Below are positions 33,107-41,477 of a DNA stretch of 64,000 nucleotides, one piece after another. The translations under genes and the position numbers were made by a program. The DNA comes from Streptomyces sp. NBC_01016. Lineage in GTDB: Bacteria > Actinomycetota > Actinomycetes > Streptomycetales > Streptomycetaceae. The DNA lies in assembly GCF_026341035.1 (NCBI RefSeq), contig NZ_JAPEOQ010000002.1, positions 124,001-188,000 of the forward strand, read 5' to 3'. The notes beneath the pieces are model-generated. The model ran no database searches. It saw only the letters and a list, made by a program, of their open reading frames with translations, and was not told where the DNA came from. Position 1 is the first letter of the stretch; each line of letters begins with the position of its first letter.

Positions 33107-34399
33107 TCAGTCGTCGAAGGCGGCGAACAGCTCCCGCCTGCTGACGTCCCGTATCCGTCGTACGTCGAACTCCGCGGGGTCGGCCGCGGACAGCGAGTCG
33201 AAGACCAGGTTGATCGCCGGCACCAGGCCCCAGGCGTGGTGGTAGGGCGGCCAGCCGGCGCTGCCCCGGTCGGCGTCGGCCTGGCGGGCGAAGAGGTAGT
33301 CGGCCCACTCGCGGGCCGCCGGGCGGCGGTGGTGGAAGTCGTGGACGACGGTGTCGCCGGTCAGGACCAGGTAGCGGCTCGGCAGGTGCACGAAGAGCAT
33401 GCGGGCGGTCCAGCGCAGCCAGGCGGCGGTGGCCCGCAGCGGCGCGGCTCCGGGGGCGGGGGCCGCCTCACCGATGAAGATGGCGTTGGTGAGGGAACCG
33501 AAGTACGCCTTGCCGCGCCGCTCGGTCTGCTCCGGGTGCGGAAAGGTGTGCTTGACGCACAGGCGCAGGGTGTTGCTGAGCTGGAACAGCGGCACGAGCG
33601 GCACGAACCAGACGACGAGCAGCGCCGCCCACGTGCCCGTGAGCAGACAGGCGACGGCCGAACCGCCGTACAGCACGGCCGCCGTGAGCCGCTCGGCGCG
33701 CGAGGAGCCGTGCCAGAAGGAGCGGGCCCTGGCCACGGCGAACGTGGCGTGGAAGACCGGTGAGAGCAGCTTGCCGAGGGTGCGCCGCCACATCTGCCGG
33801 CGGGTCATGCCCGGGTGCAGGTCGAGGCTGATCAGGAAGGCCTGCACGGTGGGGTCGCGCAGCGTCATGTGGTGGGCCGCGTGGTGGTCGCCGACGTGTT
33901 CCTCGCTGTAGCGGGCGAAGTGCTGCACGATCAGCAGGCTCGACGTCGCCCGGCCGATCGCCGTGTCCAGCTTTCTGCGGCGGAACATGTTCCGGTGCGA
34001 ACACTGGTGGTAGACCATCATGCGCAGGTTGCGCATGCCGTGCAGCGTCATCGCCCAGCCCGGCAGCAGCAGGAGCAGCCAACTCCCCGCCAGCGCCCAG
34101 CCGGTGACCGAGACGGCGACCCCGGCGAGCATCGAGGCGAGCGCCGCGAAGAGATGGAAGGCGGGCGTCCACCAGCTCAGCGGTGCCTGTCCTGCCAGGG
34201 GTCTGCCGGTGAGGAGCGTCAGCGGGTACTGGAGGACACGGGGCACGCGCCCCATGGACTCGCGTACGGGATCGGGGGCGGGCGCCACGGGATCAGGGGC
34301 GGGCGCCACGGGTCCGGGGGCCGGCGTGCCGGTTCCCGGTGCGGGTGTGCCGGATCCGGCTGCGTGGTCAGGGGCGGTGAGGTCGGACACGACGGTCAT
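33107..34399 (-). CDS. Membrane fatty-acid-desaturase-like diiron oxidase
   Basis: A membrane protein of 430 residues from the ATG at 34399, which has a strong AGGAGGAG site; an ATG at 34459 overlapping the previous stop is the alternative. A proline-rich N-terminus is followed by four or more hydrophobic segments and the three histidine clusters of diiron desaturases: HQCSH, HVGDHHAAHH and HDFHH. Such enzymes use O2 and electrons from ferredoxin to desaturate, hydroxylate or form other bonds. A ferredoxin gene lies in the same operon. In this context the substrate may be a carrier- or ligase-bound amino acid or an acyl group; this is inferred. Confidence 0.82.
   Translation of the reverse strand: MTVVSDLTAPDHAAGSGTPAPGTGTPAPGPVAPAPDPVAPAPDPVRESMGRVPRVLQYPLTLLTGRPLAGQAPLSWWTPAFHLFAALASMLAGVAVSVTGWALAGSWLLLLLPGWAMTLHGMRNLRMMVYHQCSHRNMFRRRKLDTAIGRATSSLLIVQHFARYSEEHVGDHHAAHHMTLRDPTVQAFLISLDLHPGMTRRQMWRRTLGKLLSPVFHATFAVARARSFWHGSSRAERLTAAVLYGGSAVACLLTGTWAALLVVWFVPLVPLFQLSNTLRLCVKHTFPHPEQTERRGKAYFGSLTNAIFIGEAAPAPGAAPLRATAAWLRWTARMLFVHLPSRYLVLTGDTVVHDFHHRRPAAREWADYLFARQADADRGSAGWPPYHHAWGLVPAINLVFDSLSAADPAEFDVRRIRDVSRRELFAAFDD
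34270..34311. repeat. Two 21-base tandem repeats in the desaturase N-terminus
   Basis: Two copies differing at one base encode the repeated VAPAPDP segment. Together with flanking GTPAPG-type repeats they form a flexible proline-rich leader. Copy number may vary between strains. Confidence 0.8.
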
Positions 34400-34455
34400 C
34401 GGGGACTCCTCCTGGGGCGTCGGGTCGAGCGGTTCGGCCGTCGCGGTGGTCGAGG

Positions 34456-36444
34456 TCATGCGGGCGCTCCCGCGAAGCCGGGCGCGGCATCGAGCACGGC
34501 CCTGGCCAGCGCGTCGCCGTCGCGCAGCGTCACCGAGTCCACGCCGGGGCCGACGCCCGTCGCGGTGGCCCAGTGCACGGACTCGGTGGGGACGCCGTGG
34601 GCGAAGCGGCGGGGGTGCGGGCGGCCGGTGGCGTCGACGACGTGGTGCGGGCGGTCGGTGACGTCGAGGCCGCCGGTCTCGTACGAGGTGCCGTCGGCGG
34701 ACCGCACCCGGAACGGGCGGCAGTGGCCGGCCGACAGCAGGTGCCGCAGCAGCGGATCGGCGGTGCGGCGCAGGTCGGGTGCGGGCAGCCGGGCCTCGAA
34801 CAGGACGCGGCCCGTGAGCCGGACGCCGGGGACGTCGGACTCCAGGGCGAAGCCCTCCGGGGTGGCCGTCACCCGGGTGCCCGGGCCCGCGACGCGCAGC
34901 ACGCCCGCCTCGATCAGTGCCGTCAGTTGCTCGACCCGGTGTGCGGAGGGGCCGTCGGACAGGAACGCGCTGAGCGGCGTGTACCAGCGGTCGAGGTCGT
35001 CGCGGTGCGAGCGGCCGTCGAGGCCACCGTGGTCCACCGCGAGCCGGATCGTGTCGCGCAGGTCGCGCAGGACGTCGAGGGCCGCCTTCAGCGGGCCGCT
35101 GACATTGCCGAGCCGCGCGGCGCGCGCGTCGGCCCGCAGATGGTCGACCAGCCAGTGCGTGAAGTCCTCGTGGGAGCTGAAGTCCCGTGCGCCGTAAGGG
35201 CGGTGGACCAGGTCCCAGTTCCAGCGTTCGGCGTCCCGGACGCCCGCCTCCGTCAGCAGCCGGTCCTCGTCGCCGCGCGGCGCCGTGGCGAAACGGGCCG
35301 CGAAGGCCCCGGCCTCGGCACGGTGCACCCGGCCCGCCAGCAGCGTCTCGTAGTAGACGGTCTCGACCTCCTTGGCGATCAGCGGCCACAGGTCGGCGCG
35401 GAAGTCGAGCCGGTCGCCGCCGCGCAGCCGCTCGATGCGCTCCGGCGTCAGCAGCCGGGGCACATGGTGGCCGTGCGCGCCCTTCTCGTTCCTGCCGTGC
35501 GCCCGGTGGGGCACCCCGCGCCGTGAGCCCGCGCAGATCAGCGGCTCCCGTCCGGAGGGCCGGTAGACCAGACCGTCGGCGGTGCGCTCGTAGGTGCCGC
35601 CGCGGCCCTCGGTGAACAGGGCCATGTGGTCGAAGAAGTTGAGCCCGAGGCCGCGCAGCAGCACCGGTTCGCCGGGGGCGACGAGCCGGTCGAGGGCGAG
35701 GTCGGCGGGGTTGGCGGGTGGTACGTAGACCAGGCCGTGGTCGATGGCGCCGAGGGCGAGTTCCTCCTCGGCGCGGGACAGCCGGGCGGGCACGTGGCCC
35801 TGGCTGAGCACCACCGCGTCCAGCCGGTCGAGCAGCGTGCCGTCGTCCAACAGAACTTCCTGGTACGGCGGTTCGGCCGCGTCGTCGACGGCGACGGCCC
35901 GCGACCTGTGCACCCGCACCGTCAGCCGCTCGGGGGCCCGGCGCACCACGCGGCCGAAGGCCCACTCCAGGTAGCGGCCGTACAGGGCGCGCGAGGGGTA
36001 GCTGTCGGGGCCGAGATCACGCATCTCGGCGAGGGCGGCACCGTCCGCACCGTCTGAGACAGCCCCGTCCGCGTTCGCCCAGTCCGCGTCGGACCAGCCC
36101 TCCGCCCCGCTTTCCATGTCGTCCTGCGTGTCGTCGAAGGGGCCCATGACCGTGCGGAAGCGGGCCCATTCGTACAGGCTCGGCCCCGGCTCCTCGGGTC
36201 CTTCGACGGGCGTGCCGGCGTCGGTGAACACGGTGACCCGCGAGGCCACGGTGTTCATCAGCAGATGCCGGGACTGGTCCGTGCGCCACACCCGCCCGGC
36301 GCCCGGCCGGTCCGGGTCGACGACATGGACCACGATCGGTCCGGCGGGGCGGCGGTCGCGCGCGTTGGCGCACAGCCGCTCCAGCACGGAGAGGCCGCGC
36401 GGCCCCGCGCCGACGACACAGATCTCAAGGCGCTCACCTGTCAT
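34456..36444 (-). CDS. FAD/NAD(P)-binding oxidoreductase
   Basis: A 662-residue protein with an N-terminal dinucleotide-binding motif VVGAGPRGLSVLERL (about residues 10-24). The overall layout fits the large FAD-NAD(P)-binding group (NAD_binding_9 type), in which the N-terminal Rossmann unit is followed by a long helical part. It overlaps the ATP-grasp gene upstream by 11 bases and is followed by the desaturase gene, so it belongs to the operon. It may oxidise or hydroxylate an amino-acid intermediate. Flavin type and substrate cannot be read from the sequence. Confidence 0.8.
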   Translation of the reverse strand: MTGERLEICVVGAGPRGLSVLERLCANARDRRPAGPIVVHVVDPDRPGAGRVWRTDQSRHLLMNTVASRVTVFTDAGTPVEGPEEPGPSLYEWARFRTVMGPFDDTQDDMESGAEGWSDADWANADGAVSDGADGAALAEMRDLGPDSYPSRALYGRYLEWAFGRVVRRAPERLTVRVHRSRAVAVDDAAEPPYQEVLLDDGTLLDRLDAVVLSQGHVPARLSRAEEELALGAIDHGLVYVPPANPADLALDRLVAPGEPVLLRGLGLNFFDHMALFTEGRGGTYERTADGLVYRPSGREPLICAGSRRGVPHRAHGRNEKGAHGHHVPRLLTPERIERLRGGDRLDFRADLWPLIAKEVETVYYETLLAGRVHRAEAGAFAARFATAPRGDEDRLLTEAGVRDAERWNWDLVHRPYGARDFSSHEDFTHWLVDHLRADARAARLGNVSGPLKAALDVLRDLRDTIRLAVDHGGLDGRSHRDDLDRWYTPLSAFLSDGPSAHRVEQLTALIEAGVLRVAGPGTRVTATPEGFALESDVPGVRLTGRVLFEARLPAPDLRRTADPLLRHLLSAGHCRPFRVRSADGTSYETGGLDVTDRPHHVVDATGRPHPRRFAHGVPTESVHWATATGVGPGVDSVTLRDGDALARAVLDAAPGFAGAPA

Positions 36445-37672
36445 GGGAGTTGGTCTCCGGAGCGGTGTTCAGGGATACGGTGATGAGGTCCGCCGCCTCC
36501 CGTGCGGCGCGCTCGGCGGCCGGGGCGTCGACGCCCGTGGTGATCACGGAGCCGAGCCGGTCCCAGGAGGAGCGCACGTCGGTGACGGTGTCGCCCGGCT
36601 TGCGGGTGAGGTCGACGCGGACGACCCCCGGCCGGGCGCGCACGGCGTCGGCGCCGTCGATGCCGGTGATCGTGCCGGGGCGCGGGGCGGTCAGGAAGCG
36701 GATCGCCGCCGCCCGTACGGGAGTCGGCGCGGGCCCGGTGTCCTCGCCGAGGAGCGTGGCGATCCAGCGGCCGTGGAGATCGACGTCGTACGCCAGGTCG
36801 ATCAGGTCCATGATCCGGTCGCCCGGCGGACGTCCGGCGCACTCGATCAGGCGGGGCCCGTCGGCGGTGCGCACCCACTCGGCGTGCAGGATGCCGCTGC
36901 CGTATCCGATGGCGTCGACGAACGCCTGCAACTCCCTTGTCCAGGACGGGTCCTGGGCGTGGACGGTGTGTCCCGTCTCGACCGGGCTCGGTCCTTCGAG
37001 GGTGTACTTGCGGGTGGCGTTGCAGAAGACGACCCGGCCCTCGTCGACCAGGCCCTCGGTGGAGAACTCCGGCCCGTACAGCCGCTCCTCGGCGAGATAG
37101 CGCCAGGTCATGGGCCGCTTGGCGAGCTGGCGTCCCTCGTCGGCGCCGGTGCAGTGGCGCCAGGCCGCCCCGGGGTCGGCCCCTGCGTCGAGCAGCAGTA
37201 CGCCGAGGCTGGCCTGCCGCCCCGCGGGCTTGACGACACAGGGGCCGCCGGCCGCGAACGCGGCGATGTCCTCGGCGGAGCCGACCTCGCGGAACGCCGG
37301 GGTGGGCAGCCCGGCCGCCCGCATCGTCTCGCGCAGCAGCAGCTTGTCGCGCAGTACGGCGGCGGCCTTGGCGCCGGGGCCGGGAAGCCCGAGCTCCTCC
37401 GCGGCGCGGGCGGCGGCCACGACGGCGTACTCCAGCCCGGCCACCACCGCATCCACAGGGCCGAAGTCCCGTACGACATCCAGGAATTGCTCGTCCTGCT
37501 GATAGCGGCCGAAGCGGACCTCGCCGAGGCAGGGGTGGGCGGCAGCGCGGGCGGCGAGCCCCTTCGCTTCCCACAGGTCGGCCTCCTCGACGAGGACGAC
37601 ACTGCCGGCGGGGCGGCTGTCGTCGAGGGCGGCCAGGACGCCGTCGTTGTAGCCGATGAGCATCAGACGCAT
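36434..37672 (-). CDS. ATP-grasp carboxylate-amine ligase 1
   Basis: A 412-residue ATP-grasp enzyme. The central ATP-binding lysine lies in GGPCVVKPAGRQASLGVLLL, the second lobe has EERLYGPEFSTEGLV, and the metal-binding region is HAEWVRTADGPRLIECAGRPPGD. Such enzymes activate a carboxylate as acyl-phosphate and join it to an amine. It is one of three distinct ATP-grasp genes in this operon. In this third one the usual acidic/Asn metal-site order is altered to PPGD. It overlaps the FAD-protein gene and follows the MFS gene by one base. Confidence 0.85.
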   Translation of the reverse strand: MRLMLIGYNDGVLAALDDSRPAGSVVLVEEADLWEAKGLAARAAAHPCLGEVRFGRYQQDEQFLDVVRDFGPVDAVVAGLEYAVVAAARAAEELGLPGPGAKAAAVLRDKLLLRETMRAAGLPTPAFREVGSAEDIAAFAAGGPCVVKPAGRQASLGVLLLDAGADPGAAWRHCTGADEGRQLAKRPMTWRYLAEERLYGPEFSTEGLVDEGRVVFCNATRKYTLEGPSPVETGHTVHAQDPSWTRELQAFVDAIGYGSGILHAEWVRTADGPRLIECAGRPPGDRIMDLIDLAYDVDLHGRWIATLLGEDTGPAPTPVRAAAIRFLTAPRPGTITGIDGADAVRARPGVVRVDLTRKPGDTVTDVRSSWDRLGSVITTGVDAPAAERAAREAADLITVSLNTAPETNSHDR

Positions 37673-37673
37673 G

Positions 37674-38909
37674 TCAGTGGGCTCCCTTCGGGACGGTACG
37701 GACGGCGGCGGCTGCCAGCAGGCCGATGGCGGCGAGCGTGAACCAGTAACCGGAGGTCAGGCCGTGCGCGCCCGCCAGCAGGAACAGCGAGCCGCCCGCG
37801 AACGAGCCTGCGGACTCGCCGGTGGCGGTGGCGACCTGGCGCAGGTTGAACACCTCGACGACCGGCCGGTCGCCGTCGAGCCCGGCGAAGGCGGTGGAGA
37901 CGGTCGGCGAGAACACCGTCTCGGCGAGCGTGAACACCACCAGTGCCCCGAACGCGGTGACCAGGCCGTCGCTGTCCACGCCGAGCAGGACGAAGGACAG
38001 GGCGAACACCGCGGTGCCCAGCCGCAGATGACGCATCGGCGACACCCCGCGCGCAAGGTCGCGGTTCATCCACACCGTGACCGGGATCTGAAGGGCGACG
38101 ACCAGGACGGCGTTGAGCGTGAAGTACCCGGCGCGTACCGCCGTGTTGTCGCTGAGTTCGGCGATGCCGAGGGCCAGGGCCGAGAAGAACTGCGCGTACA
38201 GCAGGCTTCCGGCGGCGGCCAGCAGGGACACGCGGCGCACCGCTGGATCGGTGACGACGACCTTCAGCAGCCCCAGCTTCAGCGGGGGCCGGGTGTCGCC
38301 GTCGGACAGCCTGAGGCCGCGCGGAACGGTGACCGCGACGGTCGCCGCCGCGGCCGCGTACAGGGCGCCGACCAGGACGAGCAGCAGGCCGTAACGGGCG
38401 CCGCCGAACAGCAGGTTGGCGATGACGGGGCCGAGCGCGGCGGAGATGTTCACGGCGACCTGGATCGCCGAGAAGACGGTGGAGCGGTCGGCGGCGGCGT
38501 CCAGCGTCACGGCCACGTAGGCCCGTGCGGTGAGCGCGTTGACGCTGATCCCGAACCCGGCGACCACCAGACACAGCACCACCGCCCACATCCCCGGCGC
38601 CAACGGCAGCACGGCGAAGGCGGCGGCCGCGAGCAGCAGCCCGCCGACCATGGCCGCCCGCACCGGCGTCCGCTGCAACAGCCCGCCACAGGTCAGCGAA
38701 CCGGCCCGGACGGCGACGGTCAGCGACAGCAGCGCGGTACCGACCCACCACGCCCCGGCGCCCGGGTCGAGGCGCGGGACGAGGAGGGGGAGGACCGGGA
38801 GCAGGGTGAAGTAGCCGAGGTGGGAGAGGAGATAGTCGAGGGTGATGGTGGCGAGAACGCGCCGAACCGGCCCGCGGGCGACGGACGGCTTCGGCGCGGC
38901 GACGGTCAC
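37674..38909 (-). CDS. MFS transporter
   Basis: A 411-residue membrane protein with about twelve hydrophobic segments and the MFS cytoplasmic-loop pattern after TM2 (GGLLQRTPVRAAM). The GTG at 38909 overlaps the stop of the ATP-grasp gene before it (GTGA). It sits among biosynthetic genes, so export of the final product and self-resistance are the likely roles. Confidence 0.88.
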   Translation of the reverse strand: MTVAAPKPSVARGPVRRVLATITLDYLLSHLGYFTLLPVLPLLVPRLDPGAGAWWVGTALLSLTVAVRAGSLTCGGLLQRTPVRAAMVGGLLLAAAAFAVLPLAPGMWAVVLCLVVAGFGISVNALTARAYVAVTLDAAADRSTVFSAIQVAVNISAALGPVIANLLFGGARYGLLLVLVGALYAAAAATVAVTVPRGLRLSDGDTRPPLKLGLLKVVVTDPAVRRVSLLAAAGSLLYAQFFSALALGIAELSDNTAVRAGYFTLNAVLVVALQIPVTVWMNRDLARGVSPMRHLRLGTAVFALSFVLLGVDSDGLVTAFGALVVFTLAETVFSPTVSTAFAGLDGDRPVVEVFNLRQVATATGESAGSFAGGSLFLLAGAHGLTSGYWFTLAAIGLLAAAAVRTVPKGAH

Positions 38910-40186
38910 GGGGTGCCTCCCGGCAGGGGCGCGTACCCGTCGAGGCGTACGTCGAGCCGGGCCCTCGCCGCGGCGAGTGTCGCGTCGACCGCCGCGAGGT
39001 CGGGCCCCGTGGCGACGAGCACGCCGTGCCGTCCCGCGGAGTCGGCGACCTCGGTCAGGACATCGCCCGCGCCGACGAAGAGGTGGGCGGCGACGAGCAC
39101 CGGGTCCGCGGCGACCGCGTCCCAGCCGGTAACCGACGCGATCCGGCCGGGGCCGAGCACCAGGAAGTCGGAGCCCGCGGCGCCTTGGGCGGCGGGCGGT
39201 TCGGCGACCGGGCGGCCCAGCAGGTCGTCCAGCAGGGTGCCGTAGAGCTCGAAGCCGGGCCGGGTCTCCTCCACGAGGGCGTGGATGAAGTCGCCGCCCG
39301 GCCGGGCGTGGATCTCGCCCAGCACGATCGCACCGGCGGGCGTGACCCAGAACTCGGCGTGCAGCACCCCGTGGGTGAGCCCGGCCGCGGTCACCGCCGA
39401 GGCCACCGCGTCCCGTGCGGCGGCGGCCGTGGCCGCGTCCAGCGGGGCGGGGGTGCGGTGGCCGGTCTCGACGAAGCCGGCGCCGGTGCGCTTGGCGGTC
39501 AGGGCGAGGACCCACGGCTTGCCGCCGACCATGACGCCCTCGGCGGAGAACTCAGCGCCCGCCACGAACTCCTCGACCAGGAAAGGCGGTTCGAGGCCCG
39601 CGACGGCCGGGCCGAGCCCGGAGTGGTCCCGTACGAGCGAGACGCCCGCGCTGCCCATGCCGTCCCGCGGCTTGACGATCCACGGGCCTTCAGTGGCGGC
39701 GAGGAAGCCCGCGGCCTCCTCCTGGCCGGCGGCGACGGCGAACCCGGGCTGCGCGAAACCGGCCTCCCGCAGCACCGCCCTGCACAGGTCCTTCGTACGG
39801 ACCGTCCGCACCGCCTCCGGGTCGTTGCCCGCCACGCCCAGCGCCCGCGTGAGGTGGGCGACGGCGAGTACGCAGCCCTCCTTGACGGTGACCACGGCGT
39901 CGATGCCGGGATGCGCCGCGGCGAACTCCCGGCAGGCCCCCGGGTCCGCGTACTCCAGCGGCAGGTGCGTGTCGGCGGGCATCCGCCACACCCCGGACCC
40001 CAGCGCCCGCGCCGTGTCCGCGCCGATCAGCCGGAGCCCGCGGGACCGGGCCTGGGCCGCAAGTCGGGTCAGCTGGTTCTGGCCGTGCGGGGAGGGCGTG
40101 GTGGAGCCGACGACCAGGACCGTCGGGGCGGCGTCCGGGGCCCGCCCGGCCGCCGCCGGCCGGGCGCCCTCAGGCGGCGTCGGCAT
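38906..40186 (-). CDS. ATP-grasp carboxylate-amine ligase 2
   Basis: A 426-residue ATP-grasp enzyme with VKPRDGMGSAGVSLV (ATP-binding lysine and flexible glycine loop), EEFVAGAEFSAEGVMV and the metal-site segment HAEFWVTPAGAIVLGEIHARPGGDFIH. It overlaps the preceding ligase gene by 17 bases and the MFS gene by four. The N-terminal domain starts with a typical VLVVGSTTPSPHGQNQL Rossmann-like strand. It differs enough from the two other ligases in the operon to suggest separate coupling steps rather than a recent duplication. Confidence 0.87.
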   Translation of the reverse strand: MPTPPEGARPAAAGRAPDAAPTVLVVGSTTPSPHGQNQLTRLAAQARSRGLRLIGADTARALGSGVWRMPADTHLPLEYADPGACREFAAAHPGIDAVVTVKEGCVLAVAHLTRALGVAGNDPEAVRTVRTKDLCRAVLREAGFAQPGFAVAAGQEEAAGFLAATEGPWIVKPRDGMGSAGVSLVRDHSGLGPAVAGLEPPFLVEEFVAGAEFSAEGVMVGGKPWVLALTAKRTGAGFVETGHRTPAPLDAATAAAARDAVASAVTAAGLTHGVLHAEFWVTPAGAIVLGEIHARPGGDFIHALVEETRPGFELYGTLLDDLLGRPVAEPPAAQGAAGSDFLVLGPGRIASVTGWDAVAADPVLVAAHLFVGAGDVLTEVADSAGRHGVLVATGPDLAAVDATLAAARARLDVRLDGYAPLPGGTP

Positions 40187-41477
40187 CCGAGATCCCGATC
40201 GTGATCGCGGCCTCGGCGGCGTCCAGGGCGGCCTGCACGGCCGCGGCGCTGCCGCCGGTGGCGATGATGACGCCGATGGTGCTCGACATGTAGTCGGCGG
40301 GCGGCAGTTGGACCGTCGCGCCCAGCTTCCGCTCGACGACGATGTGCTCGACGCCGGGCACCCGCAACGCGTCGTCGACGCCTTCGACGCTCGCGAGGAC
40401 GCCGTCGGCGGGAGCGAGCAGCTTGCGGAGTCCCGAGTGGAGAGGAGTGCCCTCAGCGGCCCGTGGGGCCTGGCCCGTCGCGACGCGCACGGTGTTCTCG
40501 CAGAACGGGACGCCTGTCGCGAGACCCACCAGGTGCGAGGTGATGAAGTCGCCGCCCACCCGGGCCGCGCACTCCACCATCCGCGCCTTGCCGTCGGGCC
40601 CGACCATCGCCTCCAGATGGAAGGCGCAGTCGTCCATGCCGAATCCCTCGGCGACCGCGTGCGTCAGCTCGTGCACGGCGGCCACGGAGGCCTCGGGCAG
40701 CGAGGTCGGGAAGGCGTGTCCGGCCTCCAGACGGTAGGGCTCCGTCGTCGTCTTGTCGGTGATGCCGGCGATGTGCACCTGCCCGCCCTGGACCCAGCCC
40801 TCGATGCTGTGCTCGGTGCCGGCCAGGAACTGCTCGATGACGATCTCGCCCGCGTGCCCCGTGAAGACGCGGTCCATCTCCGGGCGGACATAGGACGTCA
40901 ACTGCTCGAAGGCGGGCCGGAGTTCGTCCTCGCCGTGCACCTGGTAGATGCCCTTGCTGCCGTTGCCCGTGGCCGGCTTCAGCACCAGCGGGAAGCCGAG
41001 TTCCGCGGCCGCCTTCGCGGTCTCCTCCCAGGTGGTGACGCGGGCGAAGCGCGGCGACAGGTCCGGTCGTACGGAGGTCAGGGCCTGCCGCATCAGGAAC
41101 TTGTCGCGGGAGATCCGGGCCGCCTCCGTCGAGGCCGCCGGAAGGCCGAGCCCTTGCGCGATCCGGCTGACCGTCTCCACGGCCGCGTCGGACCAGGTGA
41201 CGACGCCCACGACGTCGAACTCGGCCGTGATGGCCGCGACCGCGGCGTCCACCGCGGCGTCGTCGTAGGTGTCGACCTGGTGGACCGTACGGACGATCTC
41301 CGTCGGCAGCCCGGCCGGCGGCGCGTCGGCGATCAGCGCGACGCCGTAGCCGAGGCGATGGGCGGCGTACAGGGCGGAGCGCTGCTCCAGCGGGGTGCGG
41401 CGCAGATTGACGTAGACGAGGACCTGCTGCGGCACAGCGGACTCGGAGGACGGCTCAGATGACGGCTCAGAGGACAT
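40170..41477 (-). CDS. ATP-grasp carboxylate-amine ligase 3
   Basis: With the ATG at 41477 the enzyme has 435 residues. Motifs are VLKPATGNGSKGIYQV (ATP lysine and glycine loop), EQFLAGTEHSIEGWV and HLEAMVGPDGKARMVECAARVGGDFI (metal site). The closing part resembles the BacD/RimK-distant amino-acid ligases of natural-product clusters. It overlaps the 684-residue gene upstream by 11 bases. Three ATP-grasp enzymes in a row suggest assembly of a small peptide or amide without NRPS modules. Confidence 0.87.
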   Translation of the reverse strand: MSSEPSSEPSSESAVPQQVLVYVNLRRTPLEQRSALYAAHRLGYGVALIADAPPAGLPTEIVRTVHQVDTYDDAAVDAAVAAITAEFDVVGVVTWSDAAVETVSRIAQGLGLPAASTEAARISRDKFLMRQALTSVRPDLSPRFARVTTWEETAKAAAELGFPLVLKPATGNGSKGIYQVHGEDELRPAFEQLTSYVRPEMDRVFTGHAGEIVIEQFLAGTEHSIEGWVQGGQVHIAGITDKTTTEPYRLEAGHAFPTSLPEASVAAVHELTHAVAEGFGMDDCAFHLEAMVGPDGKARMVECAARVGGDFITSHLVGLATGVPFCENTVRVATGQAPRAAEGTPLHSGLRKLLAPADGVLASVEGVDDALRVPGVEHIVVERKLGATVQLPPADYMSSTIGVIIATGGSAAAVQAALDAAEAAITIGISDADAA